The notes: a model not told the origin generated them from the letters alone. A DNA stretch of 64,000 nucleotides from Rhizobium etli CFN 42 (GCF_000092045.1 NC_007761.1:1615001-1679000), one strand, 5' to 3'; numbered from the stretch's first letter, positions 8,832-18,675 are shown. Translations and numbers: made by a program.

Positions 8832-11179
8832 AATCTTCTCTCGTGGCGATTTCAGCGGCAGTCGTGGTGGCGACCCTCATCACCGGGCTGAAGGATCGTG
8901 GCGCCCTGCAGCAAAATTTCGGGCTTGGCTCTGCAGCCAGGCGAGCGCCGGAGCTGCTGATGATGGGCCGCATCAAGCCGGACGACGCTCCGGCCGGCAA
9001 TTCCGAATTCGATGCCGAGACCGCCGCCGACAAGATCGAAGCGATCACTTCGTCGCCGCCACCGGCACCGTCCAGCGGTGTGCCGAATGCCGCTGCAGAG
9101 CAGCCGGCAACACCGCAACCCGACGCGCCTCAGACAGCTGCAGAGCCGGCCCCGGTCGCACCGCCGATCGTGTCCGACCCACCGGCGCCTCCAACGGCCG
9201 CCGCGCCCGCGCCTGCCGTCGATGAAAGCGCGCTTCGCTATTTTGCGAGTCGCGGCGACAAAGTGCGCCTGCAGGCCGAAATCTCCCGCCTACAGGCGCT
9301 TTATCCGAACTGGGTTCCGCCGGCCGATCCACTCGCCGTGCCGCAAAATGGCGACAAGCAGCTCGAGGCCATGTGGAAGCTCTATTCCGACAGCCGCTAT
9401 GCGGAGCTGCGCAAAGCGATCGCCGACCGTCAGGTCGCCGACGCCGGGTGGCAGCCGCCGGCCGATCTGCTTGAGCGGCTTGGTGTCGCCGAGGCCCGCT
9501 CCCGCCTCATCAACGCTTCGGACCTCAAGCAATATGCGACCGTGGTCGATATCGCCGCCGCGACCCCGAGCCTGCTCACCTGCAGCGAGGTCGACGTGCT
9601 CTGGCGTGTCGCTGAGGCCTTCATCCGGACGGAGAGGGCGCAGCGCGGGCAGGATGCTTATGCCTATATCCTGAAGAACTGCACTGACGCTGCCGAACGG
9701 CAGGCGACGGTCGAAAAAGCTTCGACGCTGCTTGACTACCAGCCGATGCAGGCGCTGCTGGCACTGGAAAAGCCCGCTGTCGACGGCAAAAGGGAATTCG
9801 ACGCAATCCGCGACAATCTCGCCCGACGCTTCGTCGCTGAAAGCAATGACGATCCGAAGCTCGCCATCGCGCCGAACTATATCTCTCACCTCGAAAAGCT
9901 TGCCGAAAGCGAGGGGTTGGCGTCCGATGCGCTGCTGCTCGGCTGGCACCAGCTTCGCCGCAACAATCCTGCCGATGCCGAAAAGTGGTTTCGTAGCGCC
10001 CGCGACAGGGAGGATACGGCGGCCGCCTCGCAGGGTTTGGCGCTGGCGCTAATCGCCCGCAAGGCGCCTCAGGAAGCCGAGGACGTGATGTTCCGTTGGC
10101 GCGCCGATTCCGATGATGCGAGCGCGACCTATCTTGCCGCCACCGCCAATTTGATGGCGCTGCAACCGCCGGCCGATCTGACCGAGGACGTGCTTCATCG
10201 GATCGCAGCCGAAGTCATCGCCCGGAGATATGTGCCGACGGCGCAGCAGTTCGGCTGGTATGCCCGCTCTCTCAACCAGTTCCAGACCGCCGCGCGTTGG
10301 TTCGAAACCGCGCTTGCCTGGAAACCGGATGACGAACCGTCCGCCTATGGCCTTGCCGTCACGCGTGAGCAGCTGAACGACCGCAAGGGCGTCCTCGATC
10401 TCCAGCGCGGCTGGGCCGGTCGGTCGGCGCGAATCGCCGATCTTCAGGACACTTCCTTGCCGGCATCGAGCGCCGAGTCCGCAAAGGCGCCGCGCGCGCC
10501 GCAGCAGCCGGTAGAGCCGCCGCAGCGTCCGGCCGCTTCAACGGCGCCGATTCCGGCCGAGCCGCCGACTGCGCGGCAGCCGGAACCGGAAGTCGCCATC
10601 CGGGCCGCAAGGCCGGCGATGCAGACGGTGACTGTCGAGCGCGGTCCGCGCCAGGCGCGGGACTGCTCGACGACCATCGACGCGGGACGCCTCGGGCCGG
10701 GCGAGGCGCTGTCGCGCGGCTGGTGCCTGATGGATATCAACCGGCCAATGGAGGCGGTCTCGGCGTTCGAGACGGCGTTGCAGAGTCCGGTCCGCAAGAT
10801 CCGCGAAGACGCAGCCTATGGTCAGAGCCTCGCCTATCTGCGCGCCGGTCTTTCCAGCAATGCCGCCGTTGCGGCAACCAAGGCACCGCAGAGCCGCCAG
10901 CGCGCTGCCGAACTGCAGGTGGCGATCCTCGCCGATCGCGCCTTGTCGGCCTTCGACGCGGGGCGTTACCGTGAAACCCTCATATATCTCGATCAGCGCG
11001 CCCAGCTGCAGCAGGAGCGCATCGATCTGATGGTTCTGCGCGGCTACTGCTATCTCAATCTGAAGATGTACGATGACGCGATGCGGATTTTCGAAGCCGC
11101 CGCCGCGACCGGCAATCGCGACGCCGCACGTGGTCTGGCTGATGTTCGCAACGTCACGCATCCGGACGTCAACGACTGA
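8828..11179 (+). CDS. bcsK: TPR-repeat protein of the cellulose operon (BcsK-like)
   Basis: About 783 residues. An N-terminal hydrophobic segment (SLVAISAAVVVATLITGL) suggests a membrane anchor or uncleaved signal. A low-complexity Pro/Ala linker covers roughly residues 75-125. The rest is helical with degenerate TPR units, for example WFETALAWKPDDEPSAYGLA and AVSAFETALQSP. A second Pro-rich linker lies near residues 545-590. The position after bcsZ matches bcsK of alphaproteobacterial type III bcs operons, where TPRs may organise the exporter periplasmically. GTG at 8828 is preferred over GTG at 8822: it has GGAG at 8819-8822 and keeps the operon's 4-bp overlap pattern. No BcsC-type beta-barrel is visible. 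Confidence 0.8.
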   Translation: MKSSLVAISAAVVVATLITGLKDRGALQQNFGLGSAARRAPELLMMGRIKPDDAPAGNSEFDAETAADKIEAITSSPPPAPSSGVPNAAAEQPATPQPDAPQTAAEPAPVAPPIVSDPPAPPTAAAPAPAVDESALRYFASRGDKVRLQAEISRLQALYPNWVPPADPLAVPQNGDKQLEAMWKLYSDSRYAELRKAIADRQVADAGWQPPADLLERLGVAEARSRLINASDLKQYATVVDIAAATPSLLTCSEVDVLWRVAEAFIRTERAQRGQDAYAYILKNCTDAAERQATVEKASTLLDYQPMQALLALEKPAVDGKREFDAIRDNLARRFVAESNDDPKLAIAPNYISHLEKLAESEGLASDALLLGWHQLRRNNPADAEKWFRSARDREDTAAASQGLALALIARKAPQEAEDVMFRWRADSDDASATYLAATANLMALQPPADLTEDVLHRIAAEVIARRYVPTAQQFGWYARSLNQFQTAARWFETALAWKPDDEPSAYGLAVTREQLNDRKGVLDLQRGWAGRSARIADLQDTSLPASSAESAKAPRAPQQPVEPPQRPAASTAPIPAEPPTARQPEPEVAIRAARPAMQTVTVERGPRQARDCSTTIDAGRLGPGEALSRGWCLMDINRPMEAVSAFETALQSPVRKIREDAAYGQSLAYLRAGLSSNAAVAATKAPQSRQRAAELQVAILADRALSAFDAGRYRETLIYLDQRAQLQQERIDLMVLRGYCYLNLKMYDDAMRIFEAAAATGNRDAARGLADVRNVTHPDVND

Positions 11180-11256
11180 CGTTGACGCCGTCGCCGCTCT
11201 CGGCTACTCGCCTGCAGGAGAGACCCCGACTGCTTCGTGCTCGCAAGGAAACATCC

Positions 11257-11925
11257 GTGCCCGGTCACCACGACGTCCTCGACAGATCCTATGACGCCTT
11301 CCTCTTCGACATGGACGGAACGCTGCTGAATTCCATTGCCGTCGTCGAGCGCGTCTGGAGCAAATGGGCAAGACGCCATGGTTTTGAGCCTGAGGTTTTC
11401 CTGAAAACGATCCACGGAATCCGTGCCTCCGACGTGATCCGCGGCCTCGGCTTGCCGGGTGTCGATCCGGCGTACGAGGCGGATCTGCTGCTGGCCGAGG
11501 AGATGGAGGACGTCTCCGGCATCATCGAAATCCCCGATGCCATCCGCTTCCTCAACGCTATCCCCGACGGCAGATGGGCGATCGTCACCTCGGCGCCGAT
11601 CGAACTCGCCAGGCGCCGCATTGCTGCAGCCGGCATTCCGATGCCGAAGGTGATGGTCAGCGGTCGGGAGGTCGTGGCCGGTAAGCCCAGTCCCGAGGGT
11701 TATCTGCTCGGTGCAAGCCGCCTCGGAGTCGATCCCGCGAACTGCCTGGTCTTCGAGGATGCCGTTGCCGGCATTCTTGCCGGCGAGGCCGCCGGAGCCG
11801 CCGTCACCGTCATCACCGAGACCCACGCCACGCCTTTCGAAACCCCGCATTTTTCGATTGCCAATTATCGGGCGTGGCAGCCTTGCCAGACCGCCGAAGG
11901 TCGGTTGACGGTCGCTGCGATCTGA
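11257..11925 (+). CDS. HAD-superfamily sugar phosphatase
   Basis: 222 residues. HAD motif I is FLFDMDGTLLNS, motif II is IVTSAPI, the motif III lysine is in VAGKPSPEGYLLG, and motif IV is VFEDAVAGILAG. The cap follows motif I, so it belongs to the C1-cap, beta-phosphoglucomutase-like group that dephosphorylates small sugar phosphates or glycerol-3-phosphate. The substrate cannot be read from sequence. The GTG start at 11257 is chosen because AAGGAA lies five bases upstream; a longer ORF from 11182 adds a low-complexity leader without homology signal. It is 77 bp beyond bcsK on the same strand and may be co-transcribed. Confidence 0.85.
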   Translation: MPGHHDVLDRSYDAFLFDMDGTLLNSIAVVERVWSKWARRHGFEPEVFLKTIHGIRASDVIRGLGLPGVDPAYEADLLLAEEMEDVSGIIEIPDAIRFLNAIPDGRWAIVTSAPIELARRRIAAAGIPMPKVMVSGREVVAGKPSPEGYLLGASRLGVDPANCLVFEDAVAGILAGEAAGAAVTVITETHATPFETPHFSIANYRAWQPCQTAEGRLTVAAI

Positions 11926-12024
11926 CCGTCACAAGCGAACTGCTTGCTTTTTGCCGGATGCAGGTTTTTTCTGCTTGCATTGCGCGCGCCGAAAAACTAA
12001 ACGAAGCAAGCCGTTTCGGCAGGT

Positions 12025-12101
<77 letters not shown>

Positions 12102-13022
12102 TTTATCCCCTTGAAATCCCAGTCATATTAAGCGATGAGCCGATGATGGCGTCGGGCAAAATGCTCCGAAAAGTCGTGGAACAATCTTGAGCAAGATCTT
12201 CGCTTTGTGTGCGCATCCTGGCGCACCCAACGCGACTTGAAGCAGCGCTTCCCGTGATTGAGGCGGCCGTCAAGGTGCTAACCCTCGCTACAGACATTTT
12301 CGACGACGACGCTGTCGTACTCAACGAGCACGGCCGGTCCGCTTTGGCATGTTGCAGAAGTCGCTGGGCGGCCGCGGCGGGGATGGCACCTTCATGGTTC
12401 AATCTGAACAGCAAGGCGGCCGCCTTCTCATTTCACCTCAGAGGCCATTGCCGCCGGCGTGGGCGCCAAAAGCGGTTCGATGCGCGATGGCATCTCGCTT
12501 ATGGAAATCTGTGGCTGCGCGGGATCACCCCGGCGGCGCGTGGCTCCGCGCCGGCATCGGACTACCCCTTTCACTTTTCGGAAGAGTTCGTGTCACCTTG
12601 CTTTGACGCGGGATCGGCGCCGCCGCTCTCAGACAGCTCAGGGAAGGTGCTCTCCTTGCGGACGAGATGATCGGTTGACTTCAGCAGCTCGTATGACCGC
12701 TCAAGTAGAGAACGGGATCGTGACACTGCATTTTCGAAAGTGGGCTTGCCCATAGGTGCACACCGCATTGGCAGGCGGAGGCACATAGTAACCTTCAGCC
12801 GTCAGCGCCTACGAATTCGGTTGCTGACGATAGAGCAGATATGGGTAGTTCCTGCGAAAAGTCCACCTCGCCCCATCACAGGGCCGCGACAACAGCGAAA
12901 GAATCATGTCCCGAGTTCCGCACACGTCCTCAATGGGGACGGTTTGCTCGGATCTGCGCCAATTGCAGACTCAGGTCACGAACAAGCGAGCTCTCGCGTT
13001 GGGTCGCGGCGAAGAGTGCGGT
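12102..13022. other. Gene-poor region behind tRNA-Pro
   Basis: About 920 bp directly 3' of a tRNA gene. Several short frames exist on both strands, but none has a recognisable domain together with a good ribosome site. Integrases commonly use tRNA 3' ends, so this could be the scar of an old island. I found no integrase remnant and did not find a second copy of the tRNA 3' end within the region. Confidence 0.4.
12571..12753 (-). CDS. Possible small hypothetical protein
   Basis: A 60-residue frame beginning MGKPTFENAVSRSRSLLERS and continuing ELLKSTDHLVRKESTF, with a plausible amphipathic helix and a charged tail. The ribosome site before the ATG is weak. I do not recognise a family. The composition looks more protein-like than the competing frames, so it is listed as tentative. 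Confidence 0.3.
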   Translation of the reverse strand: MGKPTFENAVSRSRSLLERSYELLKSTDHLVRKESTFPELSESGGADPASKQGDTNSSEK

Positions 13023-13655
13023 TCAGTTCGGTTTTTGAGCGATTGCGATCATCGATTTGGCGAGGAGCGGAATCCTCCCGACATATTCGAAGTCGACGTC
13101 TTCGAAGCCTGTTTCATGCAGAAGCGTGCTGAGCGTTCCGGGAGACCAGAATTTGATGTGCCCATGGCTCTTCAACGGCATGAAATGGTCATCCATCTTG
13201 CCGCTCACGGCAAGCGCCAAGTTTTTCCAGTAGCCGTGAAAAGGCGTCGATACAACGGCAATGCCGCCGGGCTTTACCAAGTCGTACATGGTCGCCGTGA
13301 AGGCCTTGGGATCATAAACATGTTCCACCACCTCGAGGCTGATCACCGCATCGAAGGTCCCATAGCGGCTGGAAAGATCGTCGTAGCCGGAACCGATTTC
13401 CAGCGGGAGATCGGGATGGACCGCTTTCGCTTTCGCGATGCCGTCCTCCGACGGATCGACGCCGACGACATCGTAGCCTTTCTCCGCAAGCACGGAGGCA
13501 GCCCCGCCGGTGCCGCAACCGAGGTCGAAGACCGCGGTTTCATTTGCCTCCTGGAAGCTGTTTTCAAGAACATCGACAACAGCCGGCAAGATATAGGAAT
13601 GAGCGGTGGCCGGCTTGGCGTGGACATAGGTAGCCGCGTCCAGTTGGATAGACAT
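13023..13655 (-). CDS. Class I SAM-dependent methyltransferase
   Basis: 210 residues. The SAM-binding motif I is VFDLGCGTGGAASVLAEKG, with the acidic residue of motif II in VVGVDPSEDG, then FDAVISLEVVEHVYDP and LVKPGGIAVVSTPFHGYW. This layout matches UbiG/Methyltransf_11-type small-molecule methyltransferases. The late part (KFWSPGTLSTLLHETGFEDV) is typical of those acting on lipids or sugars; the substrate is unknown. The ATG at 13655 follows AGGAGG closely, which decides against a 10-residue longer start. Confidence 0.88.
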   Translation of the reverse strand: MSIQLDAATYVHAKPATAHSYILPAVVDVLENSFQEANETAVFDLGCGTGGAASVLAEKGYDVVGVDPSEDGIAKAKAVHPDLPLEIGSGYDDLSSRYGTFDAVISLEVVEHVYDPKAFTATMYDLVKPGGIAVVSTPFHGYWKNLALAVSGKMDDHFMPLKSHGHIKFWSPGTLSTLLHETGFEDVDFEYVGRIPLLAKSMIAIAQKPN

Positions 13656-14218
13656 TGCACCTCCTGAAATAAAGTGAGCCCGCACGCAATGGTACGGCGG
13701 AGTTTGACGTCAGTGTGGTGCCATTGTGGTATTAAGGTGATTAACGGGGAAGCGTTCGCGCCGGCGGGAATCGACTGCCGCGCCCGGTCCATCGCCGGAG
13801 CTCGGTCGATCGGCATTCTTAACGCCCTCTTCATCACGATGCGATTGATCGTGATGCTCGGGCCGGAGAACAGCGCGAAGCGATTGACAGGGCGCTGACG
13901 AAGGTGCTGAAAACGGATCGAACCCCGTCGCATTCCAATGGAATAAAAGCGGCCTCCGTTCGGCTTGGGAGTTGTCTATTTAAAGTAAATTTCGCGGCAA
14001 GATACCGCCTTAAATAGCGACGTTGTAAATAGTTATTCCACGGCATTTTAGGATTCCAATCGAATGATAGATAATAAATTGTCTTTGTATTTGGGATATA
14101 CAGAATTTTAGGACGAGTGAATCTGCTTTGGCCTGAAAGAATCTCGAACTTATTCGCATTTTCATGAAGATGTTGTAGATTAACATTATCCACGTCACAG
14201 AGAGCCTAGTGCGAGCAC
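13656..14218. other. Intergenic region with an AT-rich core
   Basis: About 560 bp without a supported gene. Roughly 13970-14190 is markedly AT-rich (runs such as TAGATAATAAATTG) compared with the surroundings. A 74-codon plus-strand frame at 13674-13898 has no ribosome site or domain. The AT-rich part may contain promoters for the following small gene or be acquired DNA. Confidence 0.4.
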
Positions 14219-14359
14219 ATGCCGGATATGAACCAGAATCAAACTTGCAGAGAGGCCCTGGCTGGCGCATTCCGGGCTCTGTCGGACGAGGCGGTCAAAG
14301 CCGGCTGGCCGGAAGGTGAGGTCGCCCTCACGCTTGCCGAGCTTGCCGAGGAGCGGTGA
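14219..14359 (+). CDS. Small rhizobial protein, 46 residues
   Basis: ATG at 14219 to TGA at 14357-14359. It contains CREALAGAFRALSDEAVKAG followed by WPEGEVALTLAELAEER. The pattern of an Ala/Leu-rich helix, then AGWPxxEVAxxLxxLA, recurs in short uncharacterised rhizobial proteins as I remember them. Predicted cytosolic and helical. The family assignment is from memory of the pattern, not a search. Confidence 0.5.
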   Translation: MPDMNQNQTCREALAGAFRALSDEAVKAGWPEGEVALTLAELAEER

Positions 14360-14732
14360 TCGAGATTACCGCCAAGGTGATCACGGAAGGGTTCCTCCCC
14401 CCACAGATCATGGCCGCTGGCGGCCGCAGCAGCTAAGCGCCTTGTCGCTCCGATTTGGCTACTTTCGACGGGGTCCCAGGCGTCGGAAACGATCAGGCTG
14501 CTGGCCGGAGAATGGGCCCGGACCGGGGAGGGAAAGCGTTTTTCACTCGATGTTTAGACTCGCCATTCCCGCTGCTAACGCCCCGGTAACACACGGCATG
14601 AAATATCGTTCCGCAGGAATTTGCGCAGTTGCTAAAGTTCTGACCCTCGCGCATAATACCGTAATTGCCGGTTGCGGGAGGGCGCACGGCGATGCAAGCG
14701 TGACGGCGTTTGCCCTCGGAGGGAAGTGCGGC
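14360..14732. other. Intergenic, no gene seen
   Basis: About 370 bp between two small genes. A long plus-strand frame runs through it into the next gene, but its early part is low-complexity Arg/Pro-rich and lacks a start signal. I see nothing else. Confidence 0.4.
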
Positions 14733-14948
14733 GTGATGTTACGGTCATCAATTCATCCGCATGATTTACCGCTCTTTTCGGAAGATCTCGATCTGCTTTC
14801 GCAAGTGCTCGACAAGGTCTGCGACGAACGCGGCCTGGTGAGAACGGCGCCGGAAGCCGAAAGGATCGGTGCGGTTATCATTCAGCTTTACAGACAGGGC
14901 GTGAGAGACGGCGGCAAACTCGCCGCCCTTGCCAAGACCTATCTCTGA
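14733..14948 (+). CDS. Conserved small hypothetical protein
   Basis: About 71 residues from GTG at 14733 (or ATG at 14736), with GGAGGGAAG about nine bases upstream. The sequence LPLFSEDLDLLSQVLDKVCD, then ERGLVRTAPEAERIGAVII and a final LAALAKTYL, looks like a compact helical protein. Similar ~70-residue proteins occur widely in Rhizobiaceae without assigned function. It converges with the XRE-type gene. Confidence 0.65.
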   Translation: MMLRSSIHPHDLPLFSEDLDLLSQVLDKVCDERGLVRTAPEAERIGAVIIQLYRQGVRDGGKLAALAKTYL

Positions 14949-14992
14949 CACGCGGTTCCCGCAATAAAGGATGGGACCGCGAAAGGTTCTGG

Positions 14993-15286
14993 TCAATCGT
15001 CATTGGCGGCATTGAGGTTTTCCGGCCGGATGCCGTCATCGGTCGATGTGCGTGCCCGCAACCGGATGCCGGGGCCGCCTTCATCCTGATTTCCGCTCGA
15101 AAGGAAGATGATGCCGTGCGCCTCGAGCGTGCTGCGCAGGTCGAACAACGCATGCGGCTCGCCCTCAAACTCGCCCTTTTCCAACGCCGTGACGATCTCG
15201 ACCGGCAGGCCGCTTGCGGCGGCGAGCTCTTCGATGCTCATTCCGATCATGGCGCGCGCGCCGCGTATCTGCGTTGCTGTTATCAT
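14993..15286 (-). CDS. XRE-family small DNA-binding regulator
   Basis: 97 residues. An N-terminal helix-turn-helix (QIRGARAMIGMSIEELAAAS, then GLPVEIVTALEKGEFEG) is followed by a segment ending in a beta hairpin typical of short rhizobial XRE proteins (LEAHGIIFLSSGNQDEGGPG, then IRLRAR). It probably binds DNA as a dimer. No cognate operator or toxin partner is visible beside it, so a toxin-antitoxin role is not supported. Confidence 0.75.
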   Translation of the reverse strand: MITATQIRGARAMIGMSIEELAAASGLPVEIVTALEKGEFEGEPHALFDLRSTLEAHGIIFLSSGNQDEGGPGIRLRARTSTDDGIRPENLNAANDD

Positions 15287-15356
15287 GATGCAAAATCTAG
15301 CGCATTTGCCGCGCTTCGCAAGTGGCGCAGCGGCTGAACGCGACCTGCTGCAATCT

Positions 15357-16538
15357 TCAAGCGTCCCGCAATTTTACGCCGAACAGATCGTCATGCATTC
15401 GCTCGACGGCGATCCCCATGCCTCCCATGAGAGCGGCGCGGTTGCCGAAGCGGCTGATCTCGATGCGCGGTGGGTAGGGGGTGCAACGCGGCAGAAAAGC
15501 GCGGATGGCATTTACGAGTTCCGGCCTTGCGCCGATGCTGCCGCCGGTGATCACCAGTTCCGGGTCGAGAGTTGCTCCGATGGCGGCAATAGCGATAGCC
15601 ACCAGCCTCGCCGTCTCTTCGATTGCGGCGATGGCGCTCGTTTCGCCTGCATTGAACGCAGCGAAGAGGTCGGCCACGGTTGAGGCGCTGCTCCCGCCGA
15701 AACCGGCATAGCGGCGCAGCATCGCGACGCTGCCGACCGCGCTCTCAAAGGTTCCCAGCGTAAAGCCGCCGGGATCAAAAGCATCGCCGCCGAGTGGAAG
15801 ATAGGCGATTTCGCCAGCCGCGCCACGTGCGCCGCGCAACAGCGCGCCATTGGCGATGATACCCATGCCGATCCCCGTCCCAAGCGCCACGAAAGCAAAG
15901 TTGCCGACTTCGACGCCATGTCCTCGCCATCTCTCCCCTTGCGCGGCAAGGTTGACGTCATTTTCGATGATCACCGGTATGCCCATCTTGTCGCTGAACG
16001 CTTGCCGCAGATCCATTGCGTCCACGCCGGGAATGTTCGGCGCGACGTTGATATGTCCGGTAGCCGGATCGAGGACGCCGGGGCTGCCGAGAACGACGAG
16101 ATGCAGCTTGTCGGCCGTCGTCCCCGCCGCAAGCGCGAGTTGAGTGATCAGGTCGCTGAACTGATTGACGAGATGCGGTCCACCGCGCGGGTCAGTGGGC
16201 ACTTCGGTTTCCACAACGACGTTACCTAACAGGTCGCAGATAGCCGCAGCGATCTTAGTGCCCCCGAGATCGATGGAGACAGCCAGACCCGCGCTTGCGT
16301 TGATTTCATAGATGATCGCATTCCGGCCGGGACGACCATCGGTCTGCCCGACAGGTTTCAGCCACCCATCATCCTCAAGATCTCGCACGACATCGGAAAT
16401 CGTCTGTTTCGACAAGCCGGTCAGCTTGGCAATATCGGCGCGCGAGATCTTCCCCTTGGCTAACACGGTCCGGATCACCGCGTTGGTCGAGATTTTTCGT
16501 GCTATGGGAGTCTGCACGATAGACGACGTCATTGCCAT
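15357..16538 (-). CDS. ROK-family transcriptional repressor
   Basis: About 393 residues. An N-terminal winged HTH (SRADIAKLTGLSKQTISDVV) is followed by a ROK domain with the phosphate loop SIDLGGTKIAAAICD, then IENDVNLAAQGE and GTGIGMGIIANG. The cysteine-rich CxCGxxGCxE zinc motif usual in ROK proteins is absent after GARGAAGEIAYLPLGG, so the inducer pocket differs from NagC/Mlc types. The ATG at 16538 (MAMTSSIVQTPIAR) is preferred over one 35 codons upstream. It is divergent to a glycosidase gene and close to a sugar ABC transporter, so it probably represses that module in the absence of its sugar. Confidence 0.85.
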   Translation of the reverse strand: MAMTSSIVQTPIARKISTNAVIRTVLAKGKISRADIAKLTGLSKQTISDVVRDLEDDGWLKPVGQTDGRPGRNAIIYEINASAGLAVSIDLGGTKIAAAICDLLGNVVVETEVPTDPRGGPHLVNQFSDLITQLALAAGTTADKLHLVVLGSPGVLDPATGHINVAPNIPGVDAMDLRQAFSDKMGIPVIIENDVNLAAQGERWRGHGVEVGNFAFVALGTGIGMGIIANGALLRGARGAAGEIAYLPLGGDAFDPGGFTLGTFESAVGSVAMLRRYAGFGGSSASTVADLFAAFNAGETSAIAAIEETARLVAIAIAAIGATLDPELVITGGSIGARPELVNAIRAFLPRCTPYPPRIEISRFGNRAALMGGMGIAVERMHDDLFGVKLRDA

Positions 16539-16672
16539 CGGGCTGCTCGTTCCAATTAGTTCGAGGTGTATCCCTAATGTTAGGTCGGTGCGGTTCTCAA
16601 CCGTCGCGAAATGATGGATTTTGTCCTCAATCCCCATCTCCATAGCCGAGTTCAGTACACGGAAGCCGACAA

Positions 16673-16713
16673 TTTGTCTATGTCATTGACAAAAGAGGAG
16701 CCGCCTGTAGGCT
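16673..16713 (+). promoter_or_regulatory. Candidate promoter with overlapping operator for the glycosidase gene
   Basis: The inverted repeat TTTGTC-N9-GACAAA lies at 16673-16693. A consensus -35 hexamer TTGACA (16686-16691) sits inside its right arm, and 16 bases later TAGGCT (16708-16713) could serve as a poor -10. A palindrome over the -35 fits repression by the adjacent ROK protein. Inferred from sequence pattern and position only. Confidence 0.4.
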
Positions 16714-16897
16714 GGGATCAAAGCGTAGTCAAATGCGCGATTGAAAGAGGGTCGAGGACAAGTATGCACCGTACATATTGTCTGGGTCGGCGTGGATGCG
16801 CCAAGATCGCCCAAAGAGGAATCGGCTCAGGCTGGTTCAGCTGTTTCTTCGTCTCGTATTCTTCGGGTTTCTCAACGCGGGTGTTGGGAACCTGTCT

Positions 16898-18655
16898 ATG
16901 ATCAAGGCCTCGACGGACGGACAGCTTTCAGCCGACGCCGGCGTCCTGCTGCCTGTAATGGCGCCACGCCTTCAGGCGGATGTTCATCCGGACGGATATG
17001 CCGATCTTGCCCTCTGGGGTGCCGGCAGCCTGGGGCGTGTGCGGTTTTCTCCGATCACCGGCCCCTATAGCTACGCTCCGAATAGGCTCGTCTCGAAACA
17101 GGGCGGCGTTTTTGTCGGGCAGTCGCTGCCGGTGATGCTGATCAGCGGAGTGATCCTGCAGGGTGTCTATCCGGCGCGCCGTTGCGCCTGGTGGCACGAG
17201 CCGGATGGGCGAGGCGCGAAAGCGAAGGCGTCCCGCGGCGGTCATCGGCAGATTTTCGAAATGAGCTGGGGCGTCCTTATCGTGGAAGCTCGAGATTCCG
17301 ATCTGCGGATTGCCGGTGGCGCCTCGAGAGACGAGGCCGAGAGAGCGCTTGATCTCACCAGTGAAGCCATTATCACCGAAGCCGCGGAATATGTGGCGCG
17401 TTGCGACATGATGCCCGACGCCGACCCGCTGATGCGCAGCATGGTCAGCCAAGGGATACATGCGGCCCTTTCCAGCGTAAGGCGCGACGAAAATGGCGCC
17501 TTCGCCGGCCTTGCCGCCGGGCAGGCCTATAGCGCTCCGGCGCGGACCTATTACCGCGACGGCTATTGGACGATGCAGCCGCTGTTGACGCTTGCACCGG
17601 AGGCGGTGCGCGACGAGATCCGACTGCTCGCCAAGGGAATACAGCCCGACGGAGAGGCCCCGAGCGGCGTTATCCTGACGGGACCGGCGCAATCGGATGC
17701 CTGGCAGCGCTTCGTCGCCGACTGCAAGGCCAATCCCAAAAGCCACAAAAGAGCAGTTCCGGAGTATCACAACCGTCCGCAGGATTGGTGGAGCGACCAC
17801 TTCGACAGCCCGCTTTTCTTCATTCTTTTTCTGGATGACTATTTCGGCGCTACGAAAGACGCGTCCGAGGTGCAGCTTCATTGGCCGACAGTGAGAGCGA
17901 TCATGGATCGCTACCTAAGTCTGGCCGGTCCCGACAGCGTTCTGCCGCTGAAGCCGCGCAACGACCGGGATTGGGCCGACAATGTCTTCCGTGACGGCTT
18001 TGTCTCCTACGATTTGGGCCTCTTCGTCGGCGCGATGGATGCGGTGGCGAGACTGGGTGAGGGGCACGATCCGACCCTTGCCGAACATGCGCGCAAGACC
18101 GCAATTCTGGCTCGCCAGGAAATCGAAGCGAAGCTCTTCGTGCCGGCAACGGGAGGATATCTCGACTACGGAACGCCTGGCTCTTTTGTCGAGGATCATC
18201 TGGCTCTCGACAGCCTGACCCTATCGCGATTTAGTGCTATCTCAGAAGAGAAGGCTATCGGCCTCCTGAGAGCGTTTGAAACCAGACTGGAAACGCGCAA
18301 CAATCAGGAACAGCCCTATGGCAGTTGGGGTGTGATGTGCGCCTATCCACCATTCAAGCGGCAAAGCGATTTGCGATCCAAGACCGCTTTTCCCTACCGC
18401 TACCATAACGGCTCGGACTGGCCTTATTGGGACGGCGCCTATGCCGAAGAACGCCTTCGCCGCGGACTTGGAGGCGCCCGCTACGCGCTGACCCGCTGGT
18501 GGGAAACCTGCCTCGACAATGGCTGGATCGGCGCGGTGGAATATTTCTCGCCGCCCTATGGACGCGGCTCCCTGCTTCAGGGCTGGAGCGCCATGCCGGC
18601 GGCCGTCGCTTTGAAATATGGGCTTGACGCTGCAAATTCGGAGCCGATGTCATGA
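16898..18655 (+). CDS. Predicted (alpha/alpha)6-barrel glycoside hydrolase
   Basis: About 585 residues from ATG 16898. Features of glucosidase-like six-hairpin enzymes are the acidic/aromatic stretch TYYRDGYWTMQPLLTLAPE, then PEYHNRPQDWWSDHFDSPLF, DRDWADNVFRDGFVSYDLG and the C-terminal GSLLQGWSAMPAAVAL. It most resembles the amylo-alpha-1,6-glucosidase/GH63-like clan. I cannot name the family or substrate. No signal peptide is evident, so it probably acts on imported oligosaccharides in the cytoplasm, consistent with the nearby binding protein and permeases. A start 40 codons upstream is possible but adds an Arg-rich leader. Confidence 0.7.
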   Translation: MIKASTDGQLSADAGVLLPVMAPRLQADVHPDGYADLALWGAGSLGRVRFSPITGPYSYAPNRLVSKQGGVFVGQSLPVMLISGVILQGVYPARRCAWWHEPDGRGAKAKASRGGHRQIFEMSWGVLIVEARDSDLRIAGGASRDEAERALDLTSEAIITEAAEYVARCDMMPDADPLMRSMVSQGIHAALSSVRRDENGAFAGLAAGQAYSAPARTYYRDGYWTMQPLLTLAPEAVRDEIRLLAKGIQPDGEAPSGVILTGPAQSDAWQRFVADCKANPKSHKRAVPEYHNRPQDWWSDHFDSPLFFILFLDDYFGATKDASEVQLHWPTVRAIMDRYLSLAGPDSVLPLKPRNDRDWADNVFRDGFVSYDLGLFVGAMDAVARLGEGHDPTLAEHARKTAILARQEIEAKLFVPATGGYLDYGTPGSFVEDHLALDSLTLSRFSAISEEKAIGLLRAFETRLETRNNQEQPYGSWGVMCAYPPFKRQSDLRSKTAFPYRYHNGSDWPYWDGAYAEERLRRGLGGARYALTRWWETCLDNGWIGAVEYFSPPYGRGSLLQGWSAMPAAVALKYGLDAANSEPMS

Positions 18656-18675
18656 GCTGTTTGACGCCGGCGGTT

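Noticed and set aside
12209..12670. 153-codon frame behind tRNA-Pro
   Set aside because: No recognised domain, composition drifts along its length, and the start lacks a ribosome site.
12906..13667. 253-codon plus-strand frame
   Set aside because: Antisense to the methyltransferase, which has the SAM motif and a strong ribosome site.
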